Source: an uncultured Flavobacteriales bacterium (GTDB lineage Bacteria; Bacteroidota; Bacteroidia; Flavobacteriales_E; Vicingaceae). From it: a stretch of DNA of 64,000 nucleotides. The notes beneath the pieces are model-generated. The model was not told the DNA's origin. It searched no databases and saw nothing but the letters and a program-made list of their open reading frames with translations. Positions 54,324 through 63,997 of this stretch are shown here, piece by piece. The position numbers and the translations under genes were made by a program. Position 1 is the stretch's first letter; every line of letters starts with the position of its first letter. The stretch is from the NCBI GenBank assembly GCA_937901255.1, contig CALCHN010000027.1, positions 82,474 through 146,473 of the forward strand, given 5' to 3'.

Positions 54324-57300
54324 ATGACACGATTTATTTTTCTCATATTGTTTGCTTTAGCGTCAACTGTTAGTTATGCTCAATTTACCGATGATTTTTC
54401 TGATGGTGATTTTTCTACTAATCCAACTTGGAGTGGAGATACCAATAATTTTGATGTAAATGGAGCTTTTCAATTTCAACTGAATGCACCTGCTGTAAAC
54501 GATGCGATGTATGCTTCTACACCATCTACATCTATCAATAATGCTGTTTGGGAGTTTTATGTAGAGTTAGGGTTTAATCCTTCTTCTACCAATTTTGCTA
54601 AAGTGTATGTGGTAGCTGACCAAGCGGATTTAAAAAATCCACTTAACGGTTATTTTGTGAAAATAGGCAATACTGCCGATGAAGTAAGTTTATATCGTCA
54701 GGATGGAACAACGGAAACCATGATTATTGACGGAACAAATGGCAGGTTAAACACTTCATCTGTAACGTTAAGTGTAAGAGTTACTCGCGACCAATTGGGC
54801 AACTGGCAATTGTTTTCGGATACCTTGGGCGGAACCAATTACTTTTTAGAAGGCAGTATTACCGACAACAACCATATTTCATCTGCTTATTTTGGTGTCT
54901 TGTGTAATTATACTTCCACGCGTTCTACTTTGTTTTTTTATGATGATTTTAATGTAACAGGAGGGGCTTTTATTGATAATGTTCCGCCAACAATTGATTC
55001 TGTGGTGGTGGTAAATGCTACTAATTTAGATGTGTATTTTAACGAACCAGTTGATTTAATTACTGCTCAAACGCTAACCAATTATAGTGTTGATAATGGC
55101 ATCGGAAATCCTAATAATGCCGTACGGAATTTAACAGATAGTTCTTTAGTACACTTAACTTTTGCTACCGCTTTTACCAACGGACAAAATTATATACTAA
55201 GTGTTACCAATGTGGAAGATACCGCTTCCAACCCCATTAATATTTTAACCGAGCCGTTCACTTATTTTGTTCCTGTTGTTCCCAATTCAGGAGACATTAT
55301 TTTTAATGAAATTTTTGCTGATCCAACTCCTCAGGAGGGGCTACCCGAAGAAGAATTTGTGGAGCTTTACAATGCCTCTACCAATACTTTTGATTTAGCT
55401 GCTTGGCAATTTATCAATTCTACTACATTAAAACAGTTGCCTAGCTTTTTATTAACCCCCAACAGTTACGTTATTTTATGTGATGTAAACGATACCGCTT
55501 TGTATTCCCCTTATGGTGATGTAATTGGCATTCCTTCATTTACAGCACTTTCTAATGGTGGCGATAGTCTTACATTGATGTACAATAATACTGCGGTAAT
55601 TGATGTGGTGGCTTATACCGACAATTGGTACAGAGATAATGTAAAGAAAAATGGTGGTTGGACCTTAGAAAGAATCAACCCAATTCATCCTTGTAGTAGT
55701 ACTGATAATTGGATAGCGTCTAACCACCCTGATGGAGGAACGCCCGGAACACAAAACTCGGTTTACAACCCAACTCCAGATGCTCAAGCTCCAAATATTA
55801 TTGGTGTAGATGTGTTATCTGCATCTACATTAAAAGTGAATTTTAACGAAACCATGGATTCCGCCAGTTTGGCAACAGCCACTTATGGTATTAATAATGG
55901 GATAAACGTAACCAACACTCAGGTAAATATAGATTTACACAGCGTAACACTTACTTTCACTCCTGCGTTAGACTCTTCGTTAGTTTATCAGGTTATGATT
56001 ACCGGAGCAACCGATTGTTCAGGAAATGCACTAAGCCCAACTAATTATAGTTTTGGTATAGGAAAAGCACCCCAAAAATATGAAATCATCATTACCGAAC
56101 TTTTTCCTGACCCATCGCCAACAGTAGGCTTGCCTGAACAAGAATTTATAGAATTGTTTAATCCAACCAACAAAGTGATAGATTTAACTAATTGTTGGAT
56201 TTCCGATTTAACTTCTATGAAACAACTCAATCCCGGAAAAATATTTCCCGGAGAGTACATAATTGTTTGTAAAACTACCAACGAAGTTCAATTTGCTCCT
56301 TTCGGAAAAGTGGTTACCATTAGTGAATTACCTTCGTTAAACAACACAGATGATATCATGACCTTGTATGCTCCTGATACTACCATCATTCATTCGGTGC
56401 ATTATTTCGATTCGTGGTATAAAGATGATAACAAAAAAGATGGCGGTTGGACATTGGAAATGATAGACCCTGCTAACCCTTGCGGTGAATATGATAATTG
56501 GGCAGCTTCAACGCAATGGTTTGGAGGAACTCCAGGGGCTCAAAACTCTGTTTTTGCTGCTAATCCTGATGTTAGCTTACCTCGTTTGTTAGAAGCTAAT
56601 GCTACTTCAGATTCTACGGTAATTTTAACTTTTAGCGAAATTATAGACAGAGATGGGCTGTTAGCTGCTTCATACGCCATCAACAATGGTATTAACATCA
56701 ACAATGTGGTAATTATTGATAACAAAAATGTACAGTTAGATTTGGCTAACAAACTCACTTTTCAGATAAAATATACAGTAACCGTTACTGGGGCTTACGA
56801 TTGTGTAGGAAATGTAATAGGCAGCAACAATTTTGCAATTTTTGCCTTGCCAGAACAAGGCTTTAGTGGCGATTTAGTGATTAACGAAGTGCTATTTAAC
56901 CCATTTACAGGAGGTTCTGATTTTGTGGAATTGTACAACAATTCTAATAAATTTATCGATTTACAAAATTGGTCGTTGGCAAACACAGACAATAATGTTG
57001 TAACTAACCTTAAACCAATTACCACTACTCCAAAATTAATTTTACCGGGAGAATTTGTATTGCTTACTAAAGATGCGAACAATATTGCTACGGAATACAT
57101 CAATTCCAAACCCGAAACTTTTATAGAAATGGCAAGTTTGCCAACGTACAGCAATAGTGAAGGGACAGTTGTATTGGTAAATAACCTCAACCTAACGGTA
57201 GATAGTTTTTATTATGAAGAAGACATGCATTTCTCCTTATTGAACAGTGTTAAAGGTGTTTCATTAGAAAGAATAGACTACAACCGACCGACTAACGATA

Positions 57301-57707
57301 GAACCAATTGGCACTCAGCAGCCGAAGAAGAGGGTTTTGCTACTCCGGGTTATGAAAATTCTCAATTCCAACTTGCTAATACCGATGGAGGTACTATCAC
57401 CATAGATCCTAAAACTTTCTCGCCCAACAACGATGGAATAGATGATGTGTTAAACATTTCTTACGAATTTTCTACGCCTGGTTTTGTTGCCAATGTAGTG
57501 ATTTATGATGCTAAAGGACGGCAAATTCGTAACCTAATAAAAAGTCAATTATTAGGAACAAAAGGAACTTTTAGTTGGGATGGTATTAACGATTATAACG
57601 AAAAAGCCCGTATAGGCATTTATGTCATTTTTATTGAGGTTTTTGATTTAGAAGGAAATGTAAAATCATTTAAAGAAACTGCTGTGTTGGGCGGTAGGTT
57701 TGATTAG
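54324..57707 (+). CDS. Lamin-tail-domain surface protein with FlgD-like C-terminus
   Basis: The 1127-residue protein has a signal peptide (MTRFIFLILFALASTVSYAQ). It then has a concanavalin-like domain and alternating Ig-like (Big_5 type, LKVNFNETMDSASLATATY) and lamin-tail domains (GDIIFNEIFADPTPQEGLPEEEFVELYN, EIIITELFPDPSPTVGLPEQEFIELFN, GDLVINEVLFNPFTGGSDFVELYN). The last 90 residues form a FlgD/gliding-type Ig domain (FSPNNDGIDDVLNISYEF, GRQIRNLIKS, SWDGINDYNEKARIGIYV), which in Bacteroidota often marks type IX secretion cargo. The true start is the ATG at 54324, which gives a clean signal peptide. Confidence 0.85.
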   Translation: MTRFIFLILFALASTVSYAQFTDDFSDGDFSTNPTWSGDTNNFDVNGAFQFQLNAPAVNDAMYASTPSTSINNAVWEFYVELGFNPSSTNFAKVYVVADQADLKNPLNGYFVKIGNTADEVSLYRQDGTTETMIIDGTNGRLNTSSVTLSVRVTRDQLGNWQLFSDTLGGTNYFLEGSITDNNHISSAYFGVLCNYTSTRSTLFFYDDFNVTGGAFIDNVPPTIDSVVVVNATNLDVYFNEPVDLITAQTLTNYSVDNGIGNPNNAVRNLTDSSLVHLTFATAFTNGQNYILSVTNVEDTASNPINILTEPFTYFVPVVPNSGDIIFNEIFADPTPQEGLPEEEFVELYNASTNTFDLAAWQFINSTTLKQLPSFLLTPNSYVILCDVNDTALYSPYGDVIGIPSFTALSNGGDSLTLMYNNTAVIDVVAYTDNWYRDNVKKNGGWTLERINPIHPCSSTDNWIASNHPDGGTPGTQNSVYNPTPDAQAPNIIGVDVLSASTLKVNFNETMDSASLATATYGINNGINVTNTQVNIDLHSVTLTFTPALDSSLVYQVMITGATDCSGNALSPTNYSFGIGKAPQKYEIIITELFPDPSPTVGLPEQEFIELFNPTNKVIDLTNCWISDLTSMKQLNPGKIFPGEYIIVCKTTNEVQFAPFGKVVTISELPSLNNTDDIMTLYAPDTTIIHSVHYFDSWYKDDNKKDGGWTLEMIDPANPCGEYDNWAASTQWFGGTPGAQNSVFAANPDVSLPRLLEANATSDSTVILTFSEIIDRDGLLAASYAINNGININNVVIIDNKNVQLDLANKLTFQIKYTVTVTGAYDCVGNVIGSNNFAIFALPEQGFSGDLVINEVLFNPFTGGSDFVELYNNSNKFIDLQNWSLANTDNNVVTNLKPITTTPKLILPGEFVLLTKDANNIATEYINSKPETFIEMASLPTYSNSEGTVVLVNNLNLTVDSFYYEEDMHFSLLNSVKGVSLERIDYNRPTNDRTNWHSAAEEEGFATPGYENSQFQLANTDGGTITIDPKTFSPNNDGIDDVLNISYEFSTPGFVANVVIYDAKGRQIRNLIKSQLLGTKGTFSWDGINDYNEKARIGIYVIFIEVFDLEGNVKSFKETAVLGGRFD

Positions 57708-57768
57708 GGAAGATATAAGAAACGATAATTATAATCAAAAACTATCCTATTAACTCATAGTATGTACC

Positions 57769-58038
57769 ATGAATAAAAAGGAAAATAATAATGATAAAAA
57801 ATCATTAATCCGTTCTTCTTCTGCTGAATATTTAACCTTTATTGCAGCTACGGGAGAAGGAGATGTAGATGCTATTTATGCAGATTCAACTATTTGGTTG
57901 ACCCAAAAAATGATGGGAACGCTGTATAATGTAAATGTAAGAACCGTTAACGACCATCTTCAAAAGATATTTACCGATAACGAATTGCAAAAAGAAGCAG
58001 TTATTCGAAAATTTAGAATAACTGCAACCCAACATTAA
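57769..58038 (+). pseudogene. Truncated RhuM-family gene
   Basis: The 89-residue product matches only the N-terminus of RhuM-like proteins (SAEYLTFIAATGEGDVDAIYADSTIWLTQ, DHLQKIFTDNELQKEAVIRKFRITAT). Intact relatives are roughly 300 residues or more and continue with ADGK-x-Y-x-T. Here the frame runs into a stop four codons later. An AlbA_2 gene starts 10 bases further on, so the remainder was probably lost or replaced. RhuM genes are typical cargo of genomic islands and defence regions. Confidence 0.7.
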
Positions 58039-58048
58039 CAATTAAGGT

Positions 58049-59683
58049 ATGATAGAAGTACTCAATAATTTATTGTCGTTTACTGTTGAAAATGAAGTGG
58101 TAGAATTTAAAGAAGCCAAAAACCAATTTGATAAAGATAAATTGGGCAAATACTTTTCTGCATTAAGCAATGAAGCAAACCTTAAAGGGCAATCTCATGC
58201 TTGGTTGTTGTTTGGTGTAAAAAACGATAAAAGCGTTGTTGGTACGAGCATTACCGATAATCAAATTAACGAGTACAAGGCAGAAATAGCAAATCACACC
58301 AGTCCTAAACTCTCATTTGTTGACATACATAAGGTAAATTATCAAGGATTAAATGTTTTACTATTAGAAATTCCTGCTGCACCGCAAGGTACTCCCGTTT
58401 CTTGGAAAGGTCATAGATACGGTAGAGATGGCGAAAGCCTTGGAGGGCTTAATGATTATGAATTAAAAAAAATACAGTCACAAGTTGTAAAAAACGATTG
58501 GAGTGCAAAGATTATTGAGCAAGCTACTTTAAATGATTTGTCTCAAGAAGCCATTCTTATGGCACGCAAACAGTATGCAGAAAAAAATGCCAAGCTTAAG
58601 GAAGAAATTCAAAAGTGGGATGATACTACTTTTTTAAACAAAGCAAAAGTTTGTATTAACGGCAAAATAACCAACACAGCAATTTTGCTTTTAGGAAAGC
58701 CAGAGTCAGAACATTTTATTTCTCCAGCAACGGCAAAAATTTCTTGGATATTAAAAGACAGAGATAATATAGAAAAAGACTATGAGCATTTTAGCTGCCC
58801 TTTACTTTTAGAGGTTGAAAATGTAAAGTCAAAAATTAGAAACCTGAAATACAGATACATTAAAGACGGTACCTTGTTTCCCGATGAAGTGGACCAATAT
58901 GACCCTTACATTGTTCGAGAGGCACTAAATAACTGCATAGCCCATCAGGATTACACCTTAGGCGGAAAAATAAATGTGGTGGAACATGAAGACGGTAGGC
59001 TAACCTTTGCTAATTCAGGTACTTTTATTCCCGAGAGTATTGAAAAAGTAATAGAGACAGACGCACCCGAAACTAATTATCGCAATCCTTTTCTAGCCAA
59101 TGCTATGGTTAACCTTAACATGATTGACACCATTGGTAGTGGGATAAAGAAAATGTTTGTTATACAAAAGAACAAGTACTTCCCATTACCCGATTATGAC
59201 TTTAGCAATGAAAAAATAACGGTTCAAATAACCGGAAAAGTTGTTGACGTCAATTATGCACGAAAATTAGCGGAGTTAAAAGAACTGAGTTTACAGGAAA
59301 TTATGCTGTTGGATAAAGTGGCTAAAAACAAATCTATCACTAATGATGAAGCCCGACAATTAAAATCTAAAAACTTGATTGAAGGGAGAAAACCAAACTA
59401 TCATATTTCATCATCAGTAGCTAATGTAACCGGTGAAAAAGCTAAATATATCAAGCAAAGGGGCATTGATGATAACTACTGCATGAAAATCATACTCGAC
59501 TATATTAAAGAGTTCAAAGTAGCATCTCGTTCAGAAATTGAAGAATTGGTTTTAAGTAAACTACCAGATATATTGAGCGAGACCCAAAAAAGAAATAAAG
59601 TTAAAAACCTGCTTCAGAAATTAAAAGGAAACAGTAAGATTAAACTCAACGAAAAACGAAAATGGATTTTAGACGAGATTTAG
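58049..59683 (+). CDS. AlbA_2 (Schlafen-like) ATP-binding protein
   Basis: This 544-residue protein starts with an AlbA_2 domain (VENEVVEFKEAKNQFDKDKLGKYFSALSNEANL, LLFGVKN) and continues with a HATPase_c_4-type domain (YDPYIVREALNNCIAHQDYTLGGKINV, LANAMVNLNMIDTIGSGIKKMF). The C-terminal 120 residues form winged-helix-like units. Such proteins are usually transcription regulators or nucleic-acid enzymes in mobile islands; the role here is unknown. The final codons (ILDEI and stop) already belong to the 11-bp repeat that follows. Confidence 0.85.
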   Translation: MIEVLNNLLSFTVENEVVEFKEAKNQFDKDKLGKYFSALSNEANLKGQSHAWLLFGVKNDKSVVGTSITDNQINEYKAEIANHTSPKLSFVDIHKVNYQGLNVLLLEIPAAPQGTPVSWKGHRYGRDGESLGGLNDYELKKIQSQVVKNDWSAKIIEQATLNDLSQEAILMARKQYAEKNAKLKEEIQKWDDTTFLNKAKVCINGKITNTAILLLGKPESEHFISPATAKISWILKDRDNIEKDYEHFSCPLLLEVENVKSKIRNLKYRYIKDGTLFPDEVDQYDPYIVREALNNCIAHQDYTLGGKINVVEHEDGRLTFANSGTFIPESIEKVIETDAPETNYRNPFLANAMVNLNMIDTIGSGIKKMFVIQKNKYFPLPDYDFSNEKITVQITGKVVDVNYARKLAELKELSLQEIMLLDKVAKNKSITNDEARQLKSKNLIEGRKPNYHISSSVANVTGEKAKYIKQRGIDDNYCMKIILDYIKEFKVASRSEIEELVLSKLPDILSETQKRNKVKNLLQKLKGNSKIKLNEKRKWILDEI

Positions 59684-59797
59684 ACGAGATTTAGACGAGA
59701 TTTAGACGAGATTTAGACGGGATTTAAACGGGATTTAAACGGGATTTAAACGGGATTTAAACGAGATTTAAACGAGATTTAGACGAGATTTAGACGA
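59665..59797. repeat. Minisatellite of 12 units of 11 bp
   Basis: A first 12-bp unit is followed by eleven 11-bp units of GATTTAGACGA, GATTTAGACGG, GATTTAAACGG or GATTTAAACGA. The middle units (59721-59775) carry the AA variant and the outer units the AG variant. Unit 2 contains the stop codon of the upstream gene. The repeats are direct and have no spacers. Confidence 0.9.
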
Positions 59798-60030
59798 AAG
59801 TTGGCTGGTAATTCTGAAGGAAGTGGGTTTAATGTGCTGTATATCAATATGAAACAAAAATCATTTAAAATACCTAAACCAAAATAACTTTGACATTTTT
59901 AGACGAACGAAATCGAACTTATAAATATAGATAATAAAATAACGAAGTTCAAAGGATTAAATTAAACATGTATGGGTTTCTTTTAAAACACTAGACTACA
60001 ATTTTTAATAATTAATAAACAACAAATACC
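59798..60030 (+). promoter_or_regulatory. Leader region with a -7 element
   Basis: This gap, counted with the minisatellite, spans 347 bases without a gene. TAACTTTG at 59885-59892 is an exact -7 match and could start the transcript of the 126-residue protein with a long leader. Nothing else stands out. Confidence 0.3.
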
Positions 60031-60411
60031 ATGACACCAATTGAAGCTTATTTTTTTACATTAGAAAAAGTAAATGAACTGAAAGAAAGTGGTATTTCAA
60101 TTGCCATAAATTCTACAAGCTCTAAAGACGATACTGCATTAGCCGAAAAATTTAATACCCCAAATAATATTCCTTCAAAATACTGGGTAAACGTATCGTT
60201 TGAAATTGAAAATGACCAACAAGCTGAAAAAATACACGAAGCTGCTAATTATTTAGGTCTTTGTGGAATTAGGTTTGATATGGGAGGAACTGAAAATCAT
60301 AGAGATTGGGAATTGGATTGGTCTTTTTATTACCAAAAAGGGGAAGAAAATATAGAATGGAATGTTGCTAGGGAAAAAGTAGAAAGCATGATAAAGCGTT
60401 TTAAAGGATAA
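60031..60411 (+). CDS. Hypothetical protein
   Basis: The 126-residue soluble protein has no signal peptide. It has an N-terminal helix (TPIEAYFFTLEKVNELKES), a strand pair (KYWVNVSFEIEND), a helix (AEKIHEAANYLGLCGIRF) and a Trp-rich segment (RDWELDWSFYYQKGEENIEW). I do not recognise a family. It lies 21 bases upstream of the inorganic pyrophosphatase start, so it may be translated from the same message. Confidence 0.55.
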   Translation: MTPIEAYFFTLEKVNELKESGISIAINSTSSKDDTALAEKFNTPNNIPSKYWVNVSFEIENDQQAEKIHEAANYLGLCGIRFDMGGTENHRDWELDWSFYYQKGEENIEWNVAREKVESMIKRFKG

Positions 60412-60432
60412 AAATAATTGAAAAAAAACAAA

Positions 60433-61050
60433 ATGAAAAAAAAATATCAAGCACACCCGTGGCACGGGATTTTTATTGGAGAGCAAGCTCCTGAAATGGT
60501 AATGTCGTTTATAGAAATGACCCCAAGCGATTCGGTAAAATACGAAGTTGACAAAGCCTCCGGCTTTTTAAAAGTGGATAGACCACAAAAATTTTCTAAC
60601 ATTGTTCCGGCTTTGTATGGCTTTGTTCCGCAAACGTATTGTGAGGAGCAAGTAGCCGCTTTTTGTATGGAAAAAACAGGTAAAACGAATGTTTTAGGGG
60701 ATGGAGATCCGTTAGATATTTGTGTGTTAACAGAAAGAAGCATTACCCATGGAAACATTATTGTTCCTGCTATTCCTATTGGCGGTTTCAGGATGATAGA
60801 CAATAATGAAGCAGACGATAAAATTATAGCTATCCTTAAAGGTGATGAAGTTTATGCTAAGTGGAAAGATATTTTAGAATGCCCGCCATCATTAATCAAC
60901 CGATTAAAACATTATTTTTTAACCTACAAATCCATTCCAGGAGAGGAAAAAGCCAATGTAGAAATTAGCCATGTTTATGGTAGAGAAGAAGCGTTGGAAG
61001 TAATTAAAAGAAGCCAACAAGATTATCACAAACATTTTGGTAAAGATTAA
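60433..61050 (+). CDS. ppa: Inorganic pyrophosphatase (family I)
   Basis: The 205-residue soluble enzyme splits pyrophosphate and drives biosynthesis. The family I motif VLGDGDPLDICVL carries the metal-binding aspartates, and KYEVDKASGFLKVDRP, YGFVPQTYC and EKANVEISHVYGREEA are as expected. I use the ATG at 60433; an in-frame TTG at 60418 lies upstream. It may form one transcript with the hypothetical gene before it. Confidence 0.93.
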   Translation: MKKKYQAHPWHGIFIGEQAPEMVMSFIEMTPSDSVKYEVDKASGFLKVDRPQKFSNIVPALYGFVPQTYCEEQVAAFCMEKTGKTNVLGDGDPLDICVLTERSITHGNIIVPAIPIGGFRMIDNNEADDKIIAILKGDEVYAKWKDILECPPSLINRLKHYFLTYKSIPGEEKANVEISHVYGREEALEVIKRSQQDYHKHFGKD

Positions 61051-61094
61051 TGGTAATATATAAATAATCCATTTCTTTTAGCAAAAACAAATTG

Positions 61095-61102
61095 TAACTT
61101 TG
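61095..61102 (+). promoter_or_regulatory. -7 element of the VWA gene
   Basis: TAACTTTG is an exact TAnnTTTG match located 49 bases before the ATG at 61151, giving a leader of about 42 bases. No clear -33 box was seen. Confidence 0.45.
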
Positions 61103-61150
61103 GCAAACTTTTAGTTTAAAAATGGGCTTAGTAAAAGCAACTGTTAACCA

Positions 61151-62476
61151 ATGAAAAAGGCACTTTTATTACATATTATCTTTTTATTTAGCCTACAGGC
61201 TGTTGTTGCTCAGTTGGTGTTCGATAAATCCACACATAATTTTGGAGAAATTAATAAAGAAGATAAAAAGTATGTTGATTTTACAGTTACTAATGCCGGA
61301 AAAGTTGCGGCTGAAATTACCAAAATTGAAGAACCTTATGGTGTTGATGTAAAAGTAACTACTAAAACCATTCAGCCCGATAGTTCAGTAATTATCAGAA
61401 TAAAATATACGCCCAAAAGAAAAGGAGCTTATAAAGCTGATATTCCTGTTTGGACAAGTGTTCAGAACCATCCCATTACGTTTACTATTGAAGGTGTTGC
61501 CAAAACAGCTGATATAAATGAATCGCTAGAATGTCCTGATTTTGAGACCAAGAAACAACCTGAAGACATTCATACTGAAATGGTTATAAAAGTAATTGAT
61601 AATGCTACTAAACAACCTATTCCTAATGCATTGGTAGAAATTATTTGGGATGGATTAATTTACAAAGAGCTAAGAACAAACCGAGCGGGAGAAACCAATC
61701 AGACGCTAAAAAATGATGTATATTATATAGTGGCAAGTGCCAAAGGTTATGGCTCTAGTGAGCAAGCTGTTGAAGTGCATCAAGATAGTTTAAGAGAACT
61801 CATTTTCTATTTAGGAGAGCCTTCTGAAGAACCTATAATTGTTGAACAAGTTGACACCATTGTTGAGCCAGAAATTATTCCAGCACCTGAAGATACTATT
61901 TCAACAGCAGCAATGCCGGTTGGATTATATGCCGAAAACAATATTGTTTTTCTAATAGATGCTTCTGTTTCGATGAAATTAGAAGGCAGAATGGATTTGC
62001 TTAAAGCTGCTATGATAGAATTGTTAAACGGATTACGTTCTATTGACAGGTTGGCAATTGTAACTTACGCCTCTTCTGTTGATGTTGTTTTAACTTCTCA
62101 ATTTGTAAAAGACAAAGACCAAATTACCGAAATTATACAAGATTTATCTGCTGGGGGAAGAACAGAAGGTGCTCAAGGTCTTGAAAAAGCCTATGAAATA
62201 GCATCTCAAAACAAACTTACCGAAGGAAATAACCTTATTATTATAGCAACAGACGGTGTATTTAACCTAAGTAAAGAAGATAAAGCGAATGTTGAACAAA
62301 ACACTAGCAATGGAATTAATGTTTCGGTTGTTGGTGTAAAAAATGAAAAATGGACTGAAAAATCAATGTTAACTATTGCTGAACTTGGTAATGGAAGTTA
62401 CCTCAACATTAAATCTTATAGACAAGCAAAAGAAACATTACTTAACGAAATCAAGCAAAAATCGTTAAAAAAGTAA
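61151..62476 (+). CDS. Exported DUF1573 / von Willebrand A protein
   Basis: The 441-residue protein has a signal peptide (ending AVVAQ). A DUF1573 Ig-like domain at about 20-120 (FDKSTHNFGEINKEDKKYVDFTVTN) and a carboxypeptidase-regulatory-like domain at about 140-220 (KQPIPNALVEIIWDG) follow. A VWA domain fills the C-terminal 190 residues, with the metal-ion site DASVS in FLIDASVSMKLEGRMD and ATDGVFNLS. Similar Bacteroidota proteins act in surface adhesion or in periplasmic complexes. The ligand is unknown. Confidence 0.85.
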   Translation: MKKALLLHIIFLFSLQAVVAQLVFDKSTHNFGEINKEDKKYVDFTVTNAGKVAAEITKIEEPYGVDVKVTTKTIQPDSSVIIRIKYTPKRKGAYKADIPVWTSVQNHPITFTIEGVAKTADINESLECPDFETKKQPEDIHTEMVIKVIDNATKQPIPNALVEIIWDGLIYKELRTNRAGETNQTLKNDVYYIVASAKGYGSSEQAVEVHQDSLRELIFYLGEPSEEPIIVEQVDTIVEPEIIPAPEDTISTAAMPVGLYAENNIVFLIDASVSMKLEGRMDLLKAAMIELLNGLRSIDRLAIVTYASSVDVVLTSQFVKDKDQITEIIQDLSAGGRTEGAQGLEKAYEIASQNKLTEGNNLIIIATDGVFNLSKEDKANVEQNTSNGINVSVVGVKNEKWTEKSMLTIAELGNGSYLNIKSYRQAKETLLNEIKQKSLKK

Positions 62477-62522
62477 GTTTATAATTGAAAAAACTGCATC
62501 CTTGCGTCTTTGCGAGAAAATT

Positions 62523-63671
62523 ATGAAAAAGAAAATTGCCATTTTAGGTTCTACCGGTTCTATAGGAACTCAAGCCCTCGATGTTATAGAAGAACATGCT
62601 GATAAGTTTCAGGTTGAAGTACTTACTGCCAATGGCAATGCTGATTTATTGATAGCACAAGCCATAAAATTTAAACCTAATGTGGTGGTTATTGCCGATG
62701 AAGCTAAGTATAAAAAAGTAGAAGAAGCCCTGTGGGAACATGATATTAAGACTTATGCTGGTAATGATGCCTTGGCTCAGGTAGTAGAAATGGACGATAT
62801 TGATGTGGTGTTGACAGCCTTGGTAGGTTATGCGGGCTTACTGCCTACCATTAATGCCATAAAAGCTAAAAAAACCATTGCCTTAGCTAACAAAGAAACC
62901 TTGGTAGTTGCCGGAGAGTTAATTAATAAATTGGCAATTGAAAACAAAGTAGCTATTTTGCCTGTAGATTCAGAACATTCGGCTATTTTTCAGTGTTTGG
63001 TAGGAGAACTTCAAAATAAAATTGAGAAAATTTATTTAACTGCTTCGGGTGGACCGTTTAGAGGGAAAAAACGCCATGAGCTTCAACAGATTACCAAAGA
63101 ACAAGCTTTAAAACATCCCAACTGGGATATGGGTGCAAAAATCACTATAGACTCGGCAACGCTTATGAATAAAGGCTTAGAAGTAATTGAAGCCAAATGG
63201 TTATTTAACTTAAAACCCGAACAAATTGATGTTATCGTTCATCCACAATCTATTGTACATTCTTTAGTTCAATTTGAAGATGGCAGCATGAAAGCTCAGC
63301 TTGGCTTGCCCGATATGAAACATCCTATTCAATATGCACTGTCGTTTCCTCAACGGTTAAGTTCAAAATCACCAAGGTTTAATTTTATGGATTACCCTGA
63401 ATTAACCTTTGAAAAACCTGATACCGAAACATTCTTAAACTTACAACTGGCATTTAATGCCTTGGAAAAAGGAGGCAACATGGCTTGTATTTTAAATGCT
63501 GCCAACGAAGTAGCTGTTGAAGCTTTCCTAAAAGATAAAATTAAGTTTTTAGACATTGCCGAAATCAATCAAAAGTGTATGGAGCAAGTTACTTTTATTG
63601 CTCAACCAACTTATGAGGATTATGTAGCAACCGATAAACAAACCAGAGCTTTTGCCGAAAGTTTGATATAG
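62523..63671 (+). CDS. dxr: 1-deoxy-D-xylulose 5-phosphate reductoisomerase
   Basis: The 382-residue enzyme performs the second step of the non-mevalonate isoprenoid pathway. It has the N-terminal GSTGSIGTQALD nucleotide-binding motif, LPVDSEHSAIFQC, TASGGPF with the substrate loop, HPNWDMGAKITIDSATLMNKGLE, and the metal site near NAANEVAVEAFL. I use the ATG at 62523; an in-frame TTG at 62502 lies upstream in a sequence (CTTGCGTCTTTGCGAG) that looks like a common intergenic repeat. Confidence 0.95.
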   Translation: MKKKIAILGSTGSIGTQALDVIEEHADKFQVEVLTANGNADLLIAQAIKFKPNVVVIADEAKYKKVEEALWEHDIKTYAGNDALAQVVEMDDIDVVLTALVGYAGLLPTINAIKAKKTIALANKETLVVAGELINKLAIENKVAILPVDSEHSAIFQCLVGELQNKIEKIYLTASGGPFRGKKRHELQQITKEQALKHPNWDMGAKITIDSATLMNKGLEVIEAKWLFNLKPEQIDVIVHPQSIVHSLVQFEDGSMKAQLGLPDMKHPIQYALSFPQRLSSKSPRFNFMDYPELTFEKPDTETFLNLQLAFNALEKGGNMACILNAANEVAVEAFLKDKIKFLDIAEINQKCMEQVTFIAQPTYEDYVATDKQTRAFAESLI

Positions 63672-63720
63672 TTTATTCGTTAGTGAGTTGGTAGTTTTTA
63701 TTGGCAAATAAGTTTTATAG

Positions 63721-63861
63721 CTTTTTGCTCGCCAAATAGAAAAACTCATTAACGATAAAACCTTACGTCACGAAATGGGCAACAAAGCCTACCAATTCGC
63801 TATCAATAATTTTGATAAACAACTTCAGTTTAACACCTTTTTGGAGTTTGTGAAAAGTTGA
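63721..63861 (+). pseudogene. C-terminal remnant of a glycosyltransferase
   Basis: Starting after an in-frame stop at 63718-63720, 46 codons encode a peptide ending at TGA 63859-63861. The peptide (QIEKLINDKTLRHEMGNKAY, then FAINNFDKQLQFNTFLEF) is very like the last helices of GT4-type glycosyltransferases (L-x-x-L-x-D-x-x-L-R-x-x-M-G). The gene body is gone, leaving a relic between dxr and the attC-like element. Confidence 0.6.
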
Positions 63862-63871
63862 GGTTAGGGCA

Positions 63872-63997
63872 TAACGTTTTGGCGCTTGGCGAAGAAGCGG
63901 ATTTCGAAAGACTAAACTGTCTGCCAGCACAGAACTTGACACGAAGCACAAAGCTTCATTTAAGCACTGAACCCGCTTTTTTGCCAAACGCCTGTTA
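63872..63997. other. attC-like imperfect palindrome at the window end
   Basis: Nested pairs run from outside in: TAAC (63872) with GTTA (63994), GGCG (63881) with CGCC (63989), TTGGC (63886) with GCCAA (63983), and AAGCGG (63895) with CCGCTT (63973). Unpaired bases lie between the pairs and there is a loop of about 70 bases. Outer AAC/GTT ends with bulged stems are the pattern of integron attC sites and of some Bacteroidota dispersed repeats. The sequence beyond 64000 is not visible. Confidence 0.45.

Noticed and set aside
59665..59797. CRISPR array
   Set aside because: The units are 11 bp and directly adjacent, with no spacers.
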